A DNA stretch of 64,000 nucleotides from G020354025 sp964621455 (GCA_964621455.1 CAZULW010000004.1:23646-87645); one strand, 5' to 3'. Counted from the first letter of the stretch, positions 25,640 to 33,649 are shown. Numbers and translations: made by a program. The notes: generated by a model not told the origin, from the letters alone.

Positions 25640-26404
25640 CTACGCCGGGGTGTGCCGGGTGAGAAAGTCCAGAATATCGGCCCAGACCTTCTCTTTCTCC
25701 GGGCCGTCGGGCAGGACGTGGCCGGAATGATCGTACGTAATTAACGTTTTGTCCTTGGAACTGATGGCATTGATCACCAGGTCAGCGTTCTCGAAGGGTA
25801 CGGTGACATCGTCCCGGGAATGCATGATCAGCGTCGGAAGCGTGACCTTGGGCAGCTCCTTCCGGATATAACGGTTGAGTTTAAGCATGGCCTTCATTCC
25901 GTTCAGCGGGTAGCGGTTGTAGCCGTAGCAGGGCTCCTGGCGCACATTTTTTCCCACGGAAGTGCGTTCTTTGGCAATTGATGTAATGAAAGGAGCGGCC
26001 AGCGGCAGATACCAGCGCAGCCTGGGGTAGTTCAGAATCAGTGCGGGAGCCATTGCCACGACACCCGCCACCGGAAAGAGGGTGGACATGTGGAGGGCCA
26101 GGCCGGCTCCCATATTCAGCCCGATTACGAAGGCGGTGTCGCAGTTCAGGAAAAATTCGGCAAAGTGGAATTCCATCTCACGAAGCCAGTCATCGGCACA
26201 TACCAGGTTGCACTCCTCGATGGTGGTGCCATGCCCGGCCAGCAGTTTGGCGGTCACCCGGAAACCATTGTCAGCAAGGAATTCAGCCAGCTCCTGGAGC
26301 TCGTAGGTAGAGCCGGTGAAGCCGTGGATGAGAAAACAGCCTACCGGTCCGTCCCCAAGATCGATCTCCCGTGTTGAAAACCGCCCACTGATCGCGTCGG
26401 TCAT
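25640..26404 (-). CDS. Alpha/beta hydrolase (carboxylesterase-like) with Ser-to-Asn nucleophile change
   Basis: A 254-residue alpha/beta hydrolase of the Est30/monoglyceride-lipase type: oxyanion loop CFLIHGFTGSTYE, lid region after LLAGHGTT, Asp in HSRDDVTVPFEN and His in YDHSGHVLPDG. The nucleophile elbow that should read GLSMG reads GLNMGAGLAL: the codon is AAT where AGT would encode Ser. The enzyme may therefore be inactive or work differently. Its ATG overlaps the recO stop by four bases, and the rhomboid gene follows after 4 bp. Confidence 0.85.
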   Translation of the reverse strand: MTDAISGRFSTREIDLGDGPVGCFLIHGFTGSTYELQELAEFLADNGFRVTAKLLAGHGTTIEECNLVCADDWLREMEFHFAEFFLNCDTAFVIGLNMGAGLALHMSTLFPVAGVVAMAPALILNYPRLRWYLPLAAPFITSIAKERTSVGKNVRQEPCYGYNRYPLNGMKAMLKLNRYIRKELPKVTLPTLIMHSRDDVTVPFENADLVINAISSKDKTLITYDHSGHVLPDGPEKEKVWADILDFLTRHTPA

Positions 26405-27159
26405 GCCGCCACCTGCCGCCAGAACTTTATGGACTTAAGATTGCTCATGCCGTCAACGTGGAAGTACAAGTGGTTCAGCAGGAAGTTTTCCACCTCTTTC
26501 TTGGTCTTGTCGTTGGGCCGTATCTCATCCAGCTTCGAAATATGGGTGCGGTCCAGGTTCCGGAGGTGTTCCAGGGATGGGCGCCCCAGCCGGATCCCCT
26601 CCTGGGTGCGGCACCGATCACAGAGGAGGCTGCCGTTGGACATGTCCAGGGAGGCCTTATTCATGGGTCGGCCGCATTGCCCGCACGATGAGAGCCGGGG
26701 ACCAAAGCCCAGCTGCCTGGCCAGGTGGAGCTGATAAAAGTGGAGCACCACCGCCACGTCTCCCCCGGTTTGGTTCAGCTGGCGCAGGATCGCGGTAATC
26801 AGGCGGAAGAGAATGGGGTGAGGGTCGTAATCGTGTACGGCCCGGTCAAGCATTTCCACGGCTACCAGGGCGGCGGTGCTCCTGGCCAGGTCCGCGGTCA
26901 ATCCGGCATACCGCTCCACGAATTCCGATTTAATCAAGGTCTGGATGTCACGTCCCTCTTTATGTTGATACCACACGGTAATGTGATTTGGCGGCTGCAA
27001 GAGCCCGGTCCCGAAGCTTCGGGACTTTGGCCGCCGGGCCCCCTTGGCAATAACCGTTACCCTGCCAAACTGCTCGGTAAAAAGGCGGACAATCAGCGAG
27101 GTGTCCGAATAATTGATGACCCGCAGTACCACGGCGTCTGACGATAATGGGGTTGGCAT
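26401..27159 (-). CDS. recO: DNA repair protein RecO
   Basis: A 252-residue protein using the ATG at 27159, which starts MPTPLSSDAVVLRVINYSDT, the standard RecO beginning; the longer frame from 27300 lacks support. N-terminal OB fold (residues 1-80, with RVTVIAKGARRPKS), central helical region, and a four-Cys zinc site CGQCGRP...CDRC. RecO loads RecA onto SSB-coated DNA with RecR. It overlaps the hydrolase gene by 4 bp. Confidence 0.93.
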   Translation of the reverse strand: MPTPLSSDAVVLRVINYSDTSLIVRLFTEQFGRVTVIAKGARRPKSRSFGTGLLQPPNHITVWYQHKEGRDIQTLIKSEFVERYAGLTADLARSTAALVAVEMLDRAVHDYDPHPILFRLITAILRQLNQTGGDVAVVLHFYQLHLARQLGFGPRLSSCGQCGRPMNKASLDMSNGSLLCDRCRTQEGIRLGRPSLEHLRNLDRTHISKLDEIRPNDKTKKEVENFLLNHLYFHVDGMSNLKSIKFWRQVAA

Positions 27160-27196
27160 AGGCCGCTGCCGGTTCCTCTGCCGGATCGCGTCCCAA

Positions 27197-28957
27197 TTAA
27201 TCGCTATCAGGGACAGATGACACGTCGGGCGCAGACGTAGTATCAACAAGGGCGGCCATGCCACGGAAGCCTTCCTTATCGCGCCACACCACCTGGCCAC
27301 CCACCACCGTCATCAATACCCTGGTGCTCAGTAGCGCCCGGGGGTCGCTGTTTACCGGGTTGATAGGCAGCACCGTTAAATCGGCGTCATATCCCGGTAG
27401 AATTTTACCCCGGGTAGAATCTTCGAAGGCGGCATAGGCGGCCCAGGTGGTCATGGCCTTGAGGACTTCCAGGCCCCCCATTCTTTCATCGGCGTACCAC
27501 CCCCCTGCGGGCCAGCCGCTGGTATCCTGCCGGGTGCGGGCGGCATAGATTTGCAGCAGGGGTTCTTCCCGCTCTACGGGGCAGTCGGAGCCGCCGGGGA
27601 TGATGGCCCCGGAGTTCAGCAGCTGCCGCCAGGCATAGGCGCCCCGCACGCGCTCAGGCCCCAGACGATCCTCCGCCCAATACATGTCACTGGTGGCGTG
27701 GCTGGGCTGCATGGCGGGGATAACTCCCAGGCGGGCAAACCGGCGGATATCTCTGCGGGCGATGACCTGGGCGTGCTCGATGCGGGGCCGGAGGTTCCTG
27801 CCATCATACTGAGCCATGGCCCGCTCGTAGATATCCAGCACCAGGCGGTTGGCCCGGTCGCCGATGGCATGGGTGCACGGCTGGAAACCGGCCTGGAGCG
27901 TGAGCGCCACCAACGCCTCCAGTTCCCGGGGTGGTGTAACGAGGAGACCCCGGTTGCCGGGGTCATCGCTGTAGGGGGAGAGCAGCGCCGCCCCCCGGCT
28001 GCCAAGGGCGCCGTCGGCGTAGAACTTGACCGCCCGCACCGTCATGCGGCCGCCGTAGTTCAAGACCGGCCCAGCGCTGAAATACTGCTCCAGGAGAGCC
28101 TCATCGCCACCATCCAGCATTCCGTAGTAGCGCAAGGTGAACAGGCCCTCATCCACCAGTTCCCATAGGACTTCCAGGGTGGTGCCCTCAACGCCCGGAT
28201 CGTGGATTTCCGTCAGGCCCACCTGGTTACAGCGCCGAACAGCGGCTAAAAGCCACCGGCGGATATCTTCGCTGCTCGGCTCCGGCAGTATCCGGCTGAC
28301 CAGCGCCGCGGCCTTATCTATGAACACCCCCGTAGGGCTGCCACTTTCATCTCGGACAATGAATCCACCATCAGGGTCGGGTGTCCTGGAGGTGATCCTC
28401 GCCAGGGCCATGGCCCGGCTGTTGACCCAGATGGCATGGCCGTCCACCCGTGTCAGGACAACCGGGTGGTTCGGCGCGGCTTTGTCCAGTAGTGCGCGGG
28501 TGGGAAACTTTCGTACCTCCCAGTCGTTCTGGTCCCAGCCCCGGCCCCTGATCCAGGTACCGGAGAGCAAATCCCGGGCTTTGGCCGCCACCATCCCGGC
28601 GATTTCCCCAGTGGAGGTGGTCCCCATCAGCTGCAGCTCCTCGAGCGATCGACCGAAGCCGAGGAGATGGAAATGGCTGTCCGTCAGGCCCGGCACCACT
28701 ACCGCCCCCTTCAGGTCGACTCGCTTCGTCCTCCAGTTGGCCAGGGGCAGGATCTCATCATCCCAGCCCACGGCCAGGATGCGGCCGTCCACGATTGCCA
28801 GGGCTTCGGCAGGGGCGAGGTACTTGTCCATTGTCAGAATAGTCCCGCCGGTAAGGATCATGTCGGCTCCAGAGCGCGGCGTGCAAGCCAGAATAGCCAG
28901 GAGACCGAACCAAACGTACCGAAAACCTGAGAATGGCATAGGTTGCAGGTTAGTCAT
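27197..28957 (-). CDS. Exported amidohydrolase, YtcJ-like metal-dependent hydrolase
   Basis: A 586-residue protein of the amidohydrolase superfamily. The metal motif is DSHFHLLGFG, followed by a TGVFIDKAAALV segment, HDPGVEG, the FYADGALGSRGAAL strand, TQAGFQPCTHAIGDRAN with a conserved His, PRIEHAQVI and GGSDCPVE. The N-terminus has a hydrophobic segment ending in ILAC, so it may be a lipoprotein; the second Met (28939) gives the cleaner signal peptide. Relatives act on N-substituted formamides or related amides; the substrate is unknown. It heads the operon with recO, hydrolase and rhomboid. Confidence 0.85.
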   Translation of the reverse strand: MTNLQPMPFSGFRYVWFGLLAILACTPRSGADMILTGGTILTMDKYLAPAEALAIVDGRILAVGWDDEILPLANWRTKRVDLKGAVVVPGLTDSHFHLLGFGRSLEELQLMGTTSTGEIAGMVAAKARDLLSGTWIRGRGWDQNDWEVRKFPTRALLDKAAPNHPVVLTRVDGHAIWVNSRAMALARITSRTPDPDGGFIVRDESGSPTGVFIDKAAALVSRILPEPSSEDIRRWLLAAVRRCNQVGLTEIHDPGVEGTTLEVLWELVDEGLFTLRYYGMLDGGDEALLEQYFSAGPVLNYGGRMTVRAVKFYADGALGSRGAALLSPYSDDPGNRGLLVTPPRELEALVALTLQAGFQPCTHAIGDRANRLVLDIYERAMAQYDGRNLRPRIEHAQVIARRDIRRFARLGVIPAMQPSHATSDMYWAEDRLGPERVRGAYAWRQLLNSGAIIPGGSDCPVEREEPLLQIYAARTRQDTSGWPAGGWYADERMGGLEVLKAMTTWAAYAAFEDSTRGKILPGYDADLTVLPINPVNSDPRALLSTRVLMTVVGGQVVWRDKEGFRGMAALVDTTSAPDVSSVPDSD

Positions 28958-29355
28958 CGGGGGCCGGGTCAGTCAAGTTCCATCAAGCGGTGCCGCCTGC
29001 TTGGACCGAGCCCGGGCCCCTTCCCCACCAGGAAGAGCCACTAACGCTTTCGCGAATAAATCCTTGCGCACCTTTCCAATCGAACGTAATCTTCCCGCTG
29101 GCTCGGAGCCTTGTATCTTCATTTTGTCCGCTTTGTCGCACATGCAACATCACGCTTCCCGCTTCATTCCCGTTGACAAGAGAAGTCATAGGTAACGATC
29201 AACATGAGATGCTCCATGGTTGGGGGGGTGTTCTACACGTATGGTTCGGGACACCTGTATTTCCGTGGAGCCCTGGTATCAATCAGATGAATCTCGGTGG
29301 GGGGAAAGATACACACCAATCTCCTGCTGAGATCCTTTAAGGAGAGCAACAGATC
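28958..29355. other. Intergenic region upstream of the RRM gene
   Basis: About 400 bp between divergent genes. It ends with a clear TAAGGAGAG Shine-Dalgarno for the RRM gene. The rest holds no convincing gene or hairpin; a long leader is possible, as often seen for cold-induced RNA-binding proteins, but nothing in the sequence proves it. Confidence 0.4.
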
Positions 29356-29616
29356 ATGGCTAAGACGATTTACGTCGGCAACCTAGCCTTCAGCACTACC
29401 GAATCGGAGGTCCGTACGCTGTTTGAGGAGTTTGGCACCGTGCACGAAGTCAAAATGATCACTGATCTAGGCACCGGGAGGTTCCGGGGTTTCGGTTTCG
29501 TCGAGATGGATGATGAGGAGGCCGATGCCGCCATCAGCAAGCTGGATGGATTGGATTTCAGTGGCCGCACGCTGCGCGTTAATGAGGCGCGGGAACGTCC
29601 GGCTGACCGCGCGTAG
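29356..29616 (+). CDS. RRM-domain RNA-binding protein
   Basis: An 86-residue single RRM. RNP2 is TIYVGNLAF and RNP1 is RFRGFGFVEM; the other conserved strands and helices (TESEVRTLFEEFG, GRTLRVNEARE) are intact. These short bacterial RRM proteins bind single-stranded RNA and are often stress- or cold-induced. It has a strong Shine-Dalgarno and is monocistronic. Confidence 0.93.
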   Translation: MAKTIYVGNLAFSTTESEVRTLFEEFGTVHEVKMITDLGTGRFRGFGFVEMDDEEADAAISKLDGLDFSGRTLRVNEARERPADRA

Positions 29617-29896
29617 CGGCGAGGGCAGGTCTGCACAGGGCTCATGCGACACGGCCCCACCTGATAATTCATTCACATAGACGGATAGACCGGGTGTTGT
29701 TCCCGGGCGGTCACAGGGATGATCCAAGCCAGTATCACCCAGACGCCAACCACCTACCTGCCGGAAAACCTCGATTCTGAAATAGTACAACTGTCAACAT
29801 TCCCCGACATCCGGGTGTATTGCCTGCATGGGCCGGTAAAGGCCCCGACCGTCCGGGCAAATCGCTCTCAGGCGCCGCCGCCCGGCGTTGACTCAG

Positions 29897-30616
29897 CTAT
29901 GCCGTGATGGCAGTAGGAAACAGGGCCGGCAAGACTTCCCCCGCCGGTTCCCGGTGCGACACGTGGTACAGGGAAGACATCTCGGTCGCTTCCGGGTTTA
30001 TCTCGATGCAGTGGGCCCCCTGATCCCGGGCCAGTTGGGGGAAACCCGCCGCTGGCCACACTACGGCCGACGTACCGACGGCGATCAGCAGGTCACACCC
30101 GCCGATAACTTCCGTGGCCCGGTTGATCACCTCCGGGTCAAGGCAATCCCCGAACCAGACGATATCAGGCCGGAGCCAGGCACCACACCGGCAGCGAACC
30201 GGGCTCTCATCCCCGGGCCCGAGGTGGTAAATGGTACCCTCCTGCGGGCAGCGCAGGCGCCACAAACTCCCGTGCAGCTCAATAACCCTCCTAGAGCCGG
30301 CCCGCTGGTGCAGCCCGTCGATATTCTGAGTGATTACGGCCACGTTGGGGTGGGAGTCTTCCAGGGCGGCAACCGTGCGGTGACCCTGGTGGGGCCGGCA
30401 GTCCGCCAGCCCTTGGCGGCGAAGGGCGTGAAATTCGAGCACCTTTTCCGGGTCCCGGCGGTAAGCCTCTTCGCAGGCCACCTCCTCCCAGTTGTACTTC
30501 GCCCAGATGCCTCCCCTGCCCCGGTAGGTTGGCACGCCGCTTTCAGCGGACATACCGGCTCCCGTGAAAAAGACAATCGCCCGGTAATCGGCCGGCGATA
30601 AAGGCTGGATGTCCAT
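29897..30616 (-). CDS. Sir2-family NAD-dependent protein deacylase (CobB-like)
   Basis: A 239-residue class III-like sirtuin: NAD-binding FFTGAGMSAESGVPTYRG, ITQNIDGLHQRAG with the catalytic His in VIELHGSLW, zinc Cys residues CPQ...CRCGAW, RPDIVWFGD, GTSAVVWPAAG and EINPEAT. The acyl-pocket motif, Tyr-x-x-Arg in CobB and SIRT5, reads FHALRR: the Arg remains, His replaces the Tyr, so succinyl preference is uncertain. The receiver-domain remnant begins 6 bp upstream of its start. Confidence 0.88.
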   Translation of the reverse strand: MDIQPLSPADYRAIVFFTGAGMSAESGVPTYRGRGGIWAKYNWEEVACEEAYRRDPEKVLEFHALRRQGLADCRPHQGHRTVAALEDSHPNVAVITQNIDGLHQRAGSRRVIELHGSLWRLRCPQEGTIYHLGPGDESPVRCRCGAWLRPDIVWFGDCLDPEVINRATEVIGGCDLLIAVGTSAVVWPAAGFPQLARDQGAHCIEINPEATEMSSLYHVSHREPAGEVLPALFPTAITA

Positions 30617-30622
30617 GCCGGT

Positions 30623-30787
30623 CTAAGGCGACGGAGCTGGCGGCCCTGCTTCGGCCTGCCGGCCCAGGACCACTTCCATCGCCCTGCTCAGCTCCGCTGT
30701 ATTGAAAGGCTTCAGCAGAACAGCCTTGAAGCCGTATTCCTGGTAGTTGGCCATGATGGGATCGGTGGAATAGCCGCAGGGGCACCC
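30623..30787 (-). pseudogene. Receiver-domain C-terminal remnant
   Basis: The frame encodes GYSTDPIMANYQEYGF and VLLKPFNTAELSRAMEVVL, the last 50 residues of a CheY-like receiver domain with the conserved Lys-Pro, as found at the end of hybrid histidine kinases. Everything upstream of this is missing; 10 bp away begins the plus-strand accessory island. The kinase gene was most likely cut by the insertion or a linked deletion. Confidence 0.75.
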
Positions 30788-30792
30788 CCGCG

Positions 30793-31047
30793 TTGCCAAT
30801 CTGCCATTCGACCCTGAAAGCGCTGAAACCACTGTCACCTGCCTACCCGACTGAACTTAACACCTGGGGCGACCACATCCGAAAGCGAAGATTGGACCTG
30901 GAGCTGTTTCAGAGGGAGGTGGCAGAGAAACTGGGGGCGAGCAAGACAACTGTTTTCAGTTGGGAGCGTGGACAAAGGAAGCCTTCACTTCGCTTTATTC
31001 CGCGAATCATCAAGTTCCTGGGTTACGTTCCCTCTTCTAATGCCTGA
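30793..31047 (+). CDS. XRE-type helix-turn-helix protein
   Basis: An 84-residue protein with a TTG start; the conserved part begins LNTWGDHIRKRRLDLELFQ and continues with VAEKLGASKTTVFSWERG and PRIIKFLGY. It matches a small stand-alone XRE family, in which the whole protein is one five-helix domain. The true start is uncertain because the gene abuts the truncated receiver domain, and the first residues may be fused sequence. It is the first gene of the cassette-like island. Confidence 0.7.
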   Translation: MPICHSTLKALKPLSPAYPTELNTWGDHIRKRRLDLELFQREVAEKLGASKTTVFSWERGQRKPSLRFIPRIIKFLGYVPSSNA

Positions 31048-31092
31048 CGGATCTGTTACTGAGAAGGTGCCGGGATACATACGCGTCTGACC

Positions 31093-31181
31093 CCGCCTTA
31101 GGCGGGGAAAGGTTTGGGACGCAGGGTGATGACTCGCGAGGACGAAAAAGCTTGATAGTAGCATATCGGAGTGGTATAATA
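31093..31181 (+). repeat. 89-bp leader repeat with promoter (copy 1)
   Basis: About 89 bp repeated at 32007-32095 with few differences. It contains a CCGCC/GGCGG hairpin, then TTGATA at 31152-31157 and TATAAT at 31175-31180 with 17-bp spacing, a near-consensus sigma-70 promoter directed at the toxin-antitoxin cassette. Confidence 0.75.
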
Positions 31182-31279
31182 CTTTCTGCAAGTGTTGCCC
31201 CTGTCATCAACGGAAGGTTCAGTCTGGCAGACAGTGACGGCAGATTATCGAAGTCCGATTGATGGGCTTTGATCCCGTT

Positions 31280-31431
31280 TATACAGCCTGTATAAGACCG
31301 AAACAGAAGACACGGAGAAAGCGGATAAGGTCTTGATATGATAGGCGTTATACAAATACGTGGCACAACGCCGGAACGTTTTATATAGCGGGAAACAGGC
31401 TACCTTTGCAGGATTATGCAGGCTGTATAAT
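31280..31431 (+). promoter_or_regulatory. Paired operator-like sites upstream of the antitoxin gene
   Basis: TATACAGCCTGTATA at 31280-31294 is an almost perfect palindrome, and TATGCAGGCTGTATA at 31415-31429 is nearly its reverse complement. The second overlaps a TATAAT at 31426-31431 placed 43 bp before the antitoxin ATG. This looks like an autoregulated toxin-antitoxin promoter with two operators. The stretch 31182-31473 holds no gene. Confidence 0.5.
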
Positions 31432-31473
31432 CATAGTTAGAGCCACATAGATTCAAACAAGAGGCACTCTTAT

Positions 31474-31698
31474 ATGAAACTGAAACAAATCGAAGACGAG
31501 GCTCTTCATCTACCTGAAGATGAGCGGGCGGAATTGGCTCAGAAACTGTTGCTCACCCTCGAAGTACCGTCCGAAGGCGAGCTCGCCGAAGATTGGTTGG
31601 TGGAGGCGCAACGTCGAGCGCGAGAACTGGATGAAGGTATCGTCCAACCAGTTTCGGCAGACGAAGTCAGACGTAAATCTCAGGCTCTTTTGCGGTGA
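31474..31698 (+). CDS. Antitoxin, addiction-module component type
   Basis: A 74-residue acidic helical protein: IEDEALHLPEDERAELAQKL then a TLEVPSEGELAEDWLVEA segment, matching the putative addiction-module component family. ATG is preceded by AAGAGG. It is followed by the RelE/ParE-like toxin with a GTGA overlap. It belongs to a cassette lying between the two 89-bp repeats. Confidence 0.85.
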   Translation: MKLKQIEDEALHLPEDERAELAQKLLLTLEVPSEGELAEDWLVEAQRRARELDEGIVQPVSADEVRRKSQALLR

Positions 31699-31988
31699 GC
31701 TACGTATTCCACCCAGCCGCAGAAGCCGAGCATCTTGAGTCTGTTGCTTACTTCGAGTCGAAAAGGCCCGGGCTCGGCGCTTCGTATCTGGCGGAGTTTG
31801 AAAAGATTCTGGGGCAGGTGTGTGAGTCGCCCCAACGGTATCCGATTGAAAGGAAACCCGATGTACGGCGCATTCGAATGAAGCGATTCCCGTACACAGT
31901 GCTTTATCGTGAAGTCTCGGGCACTGTTCAAGTATTGGCGGTTGCTCATCATCGGAGGCGCCCACAATATTGGCTGGGAAGGCTCTAA
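31695..31988 (+). CDS. RelE/ParE-family toxin
   Basis: A 97-residue toxin with a GTG start overlapping the antitoxin stop. The pattern SYVFHPAAEAEHLESVAYFE, FEKILGQVCESPQRYP, VRRIRMKRFPYTVLYRE and VLAVAHHRRRPQYW is that of ParE-type toxins, with the C-terminal HHRRRP region. These target gyrase or ribosome-bound mRNA. Its TAA merges with an attC-half-like motif at 31986. Confidence 0.88.
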   Translation: MSYVFHPAAEAEHLESVAYFESKRPGLGASYLAEFEKILGQVCESPQRYPIERKPDVRRIRMKRFPYTVLYREVSGTVQVLAVAHHRRRPQYWLGRL

Positions 31989-32006
31989 CAAGCGGTTGCA
32001 CCCGAT
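31986..32006 (+). repeat. attC-half-like motif TAACAAGCGGTTGCACCCGA
   Basis: The motif TAACAAGCGNNTGCANCCGA follows the toxin gene and recurs at 49290 and 51870, each time right after a gene. It resembles the leading arm of integron attC sites; no trailing arm is seen here, since the 89-bp leader repeat follows at once. Confidence 0.45.
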
Positions 32007-32095
32007 CCGCCTTTGGCGGGGACAGGTTTGGGACGCAGCGTGATGACTAGCGAGGACGAAAAAACTTGATAGTAGCATATCGGGGTGGTAAAATA
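32007..32095 (+). repeat. 89-bp leader repeat with promoter (copy 2)
   Basis: Second copy of the repeat at 31093-31181. It includes TTGATA (32066-32071) and TAAAAT (32089-32094) with 17-bp spacing, 27 bp before the start of the small HTH gene, so it probably drives that gene. Confidence 0.75.
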
Positions 32096-32121
32096 TTTGG
32101 TAATTTAAAAGAGGTTCTATC

Positions 32122-32301
32122 ATGAATATCGCAAAAACTGAGCTTATGACAGCGGGTAACATTGCTAAGGAGTTAGGCGTTTCAGACACCAAAGTTAAGA
32201 AGGTTATCAAAGAACTGGAAATCAAACCCCAAACCAAAAAGGGGGTCTGCAACTACTACTCCCGAGATGTACTCGCTAAAATAAAAGCGGCTCTGAAATA
32301 A
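32122..32301 (+). CDS. Small helix-turn-helix protein
   Basis: A 59-residue protein. AGNIAKELGVSDTKVKKVI is a clear helix-turn-helix, followed by a CNYYSRDVLAKIKAAL wing and helix as in MerR-like or excisionase-like small regulators. The ATG follows AAAGAGG. It is the only gene of the second cassette and is followed by an attC-like structure. Regulatory or excisionase function is inferred. Confidence 0.7.
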   Translation: MNIAKTELMTAGNIAKELGVSDTKVKKVIKELEIKPQTKKGVCNYYSRDVLAKIKAALK

Positions 32302-32383
32302 ATTAGTACAGGTTTCAAATATTAGGTCGAAGGCGGTGAATCATAATCAAGGTCAGCGATCATAGGCTGGCTAAGTGCTCATT

Positions 32384-32512
32384 GCCTAACATTGCATGCA
32401 GCGGACAAAGGGCTGTTTTTTTAATGAGTTAGTTTAGTGCTATCTCACAGGTCTTTTTGGAACCAGAAAGTTCTGTGCTCTTAAACCCTTTGCCGCTGAT
32501 GCTCTCGTTAGC
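32384..32512 (+). other. attC-like recombination site (A)
   Basis: Begins GCCTAAC (RYYYAAC consensus) and ends CGTTAGC. The arms 32388-32412 and 32486-32510 are imperfect inverted repeats (AGCGG and CAAAGGG pair with CCCTTTG and CCGCT) with unpaired bases in one arm, as in attC sites. Length about 129 bp with a variable centre. Confidence 0.65.
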
Positions 32513-32535
32513 ATTTAGATAAAATGAGGTGAGAA

Positions 32536-33254
32536 ATGAAGCGTAGAATAATAGTTATTGTGATAATTACAATTTTTATTTTTATACCCACCTCTATGTT
32601 CTCTCAAGGTAATAAAATAACTATTATTAAAATAGTGGGAGATAAGTTTGCAATAAATCAAGGTATAAATCATGGCATTCGGATTAATACATATTATTTC
32701 ATAATTCAGCAAATAAATCTATTGGTCGTGCTAGAGTTATTAAAGTTCTTGAAAATATGAGTGCATTACAAATAATTAATTTAAATTCTAAAGCCAATAT
32801 ACATATTGGTGATGAATTGGTTCTCGATACAACATTAGATTCTGAAGCCAGAGATTTATTAATGAAATCAGAACCAAGGGTATTTTCTCCAAACCAATAT
32901 AAAAATATAAATCCATATTCCACTCATAAAAAGATAAGTGGTTATGGTCTTTTTATTTCTTGGGCATTAACTGCCCTTAGTAGCAGCGCAATGGGTGATG
33001 AAATGTTTGCGACTACAGTAATACCTGTAGTTGGCCCATTTGTAACAATACAAAGAATTGAAAGCGACCCATATGGGGGGGAATATTTACCTGGTGGAAA
33101 AGAATTACTAACTGTTTCTGGTATAGTTCAGTCTACATTTGCTATTTATTATATTTATTCTTTGATTAGTTATTCTAATTGGTCGGATCAATCTCGTTTT
33201 TCGATTACTCCAACAATTAATTACAATGGTATTTCAATTTGCTATAATTTTTAA
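32536..33254 (+). pseudogene. Frameshifted exported FlgT-like protein (AT-rich cassette gene)
   Basis: The first frame (from ATG 32536) encodes a signal peptide ending MFSQG and then ITIIKIVGDKFAINQGINHG, a strand pattern of FlgT-like beta domains. A shift of -1 at about 32692-32700 connects it to a frame reading NKSIGRARVIKVLENMSALQ and HIGDELVLD, the natural continuation, then a 130-residue C-terminal part with two hydrophobic segments. As it stands the gene is broken. The region is far more AT-rich than the chromosome, which implies a foreign source. Whether the shift is a mutation, sequencing error or recoding cannot be told from one sequence. Confidence 0.65.
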
Positions 33255-33281
33255 AAGAAGTAAAATGAAAGGGTAATTTCA

Positions 33282-33482
33282 ATGAAATCAAAAAATGAGT
33301 GTCCATTTTGTAGAGAATTTGTAATAAAAATTGTTAAATCTACTCCACCTGCAATGAAGGGGTTACAAGCTGAGTGTGATAATTGTGGAGCTCGAGGTCC
33401 GATATATGAATCAGAAGAAGAAGCACTATTAGGGTGGGATCTTGGCATAGTGGGAGTTGACGGGAGACTAAGAAGATGCTAA
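33282..33482 (+). CDS. Lar-like restriction-alleviation zinc protein
   Basis: A 66-residue protein. ECPFCREFVIKI and AECDNCGARGP give a four-Cys zinc ribbon, followed by YESEEEALLGWDLG, as in Lar family proteins from lambdoid phages, which alleviate type I restriction. AT-rich, with AAAGGG before the ATG. Its stop codon lies inside the following attC-like site (33477-33555), the normal end for a cassette gene. Anti-restriction activity is inferred from the family. Confidence 0.75.
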   Translation: MKSKNECPFCREFVIKIVKSTPPAMKGLQAECDNCGARGPIYESEEEALLGWDLGIVGVDGRLRRC

Positions 33483-33555
33483 CAATTTTTTGAACTTGAG
33501 CTGCCCACCCTTCCCATACTCACCTCGGCGCAGCCAAGTTAAAAAAACGTTAGCC
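33477..33555 (+). other. attC-like recombination site (B)
   Basis: Starts TGCTAAC and ends GTTAGCC. The outer arms (about 33481-33506 and 33526-33551) pair along almost their whole length: AACAATTTTTTGAACTTGAG with CAAGTTAAAAAAACGTT, and GCTG with CAGC. One extra base in one arm matches the attC extrahelical-base rule. About 79 bp. Confidence 0.75.
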
Positions 33556-33649
33556 TGGCTCCAAACGGCAAACATTTATCAAACGTGAAGTTTCAGGTCT
33601 CAATCTTTTATGGCTATCCATACTTGTCTTGCGCCAAGCAAGCGGTTTT
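33549..33649 (+). repeat. 101-bp cassette leader repeat (copy 1)
   Basis: Starts at GTTAGCCTGGCTCCAAACGG and is repeated at 34199-34299 with five differences. It forms the front of the HicAB cassette; a further GTTAGGC core lies at 33687. It ends CCAAGCAAGCGGTTTT. Confidence 0.8.

Noticed and set aside
28137..29195. 352-codon frame opposite the amidohydrolase
   Set aside because: It is a GC-rich antisense shadow; the minus-strand enzyme has all its motifs.
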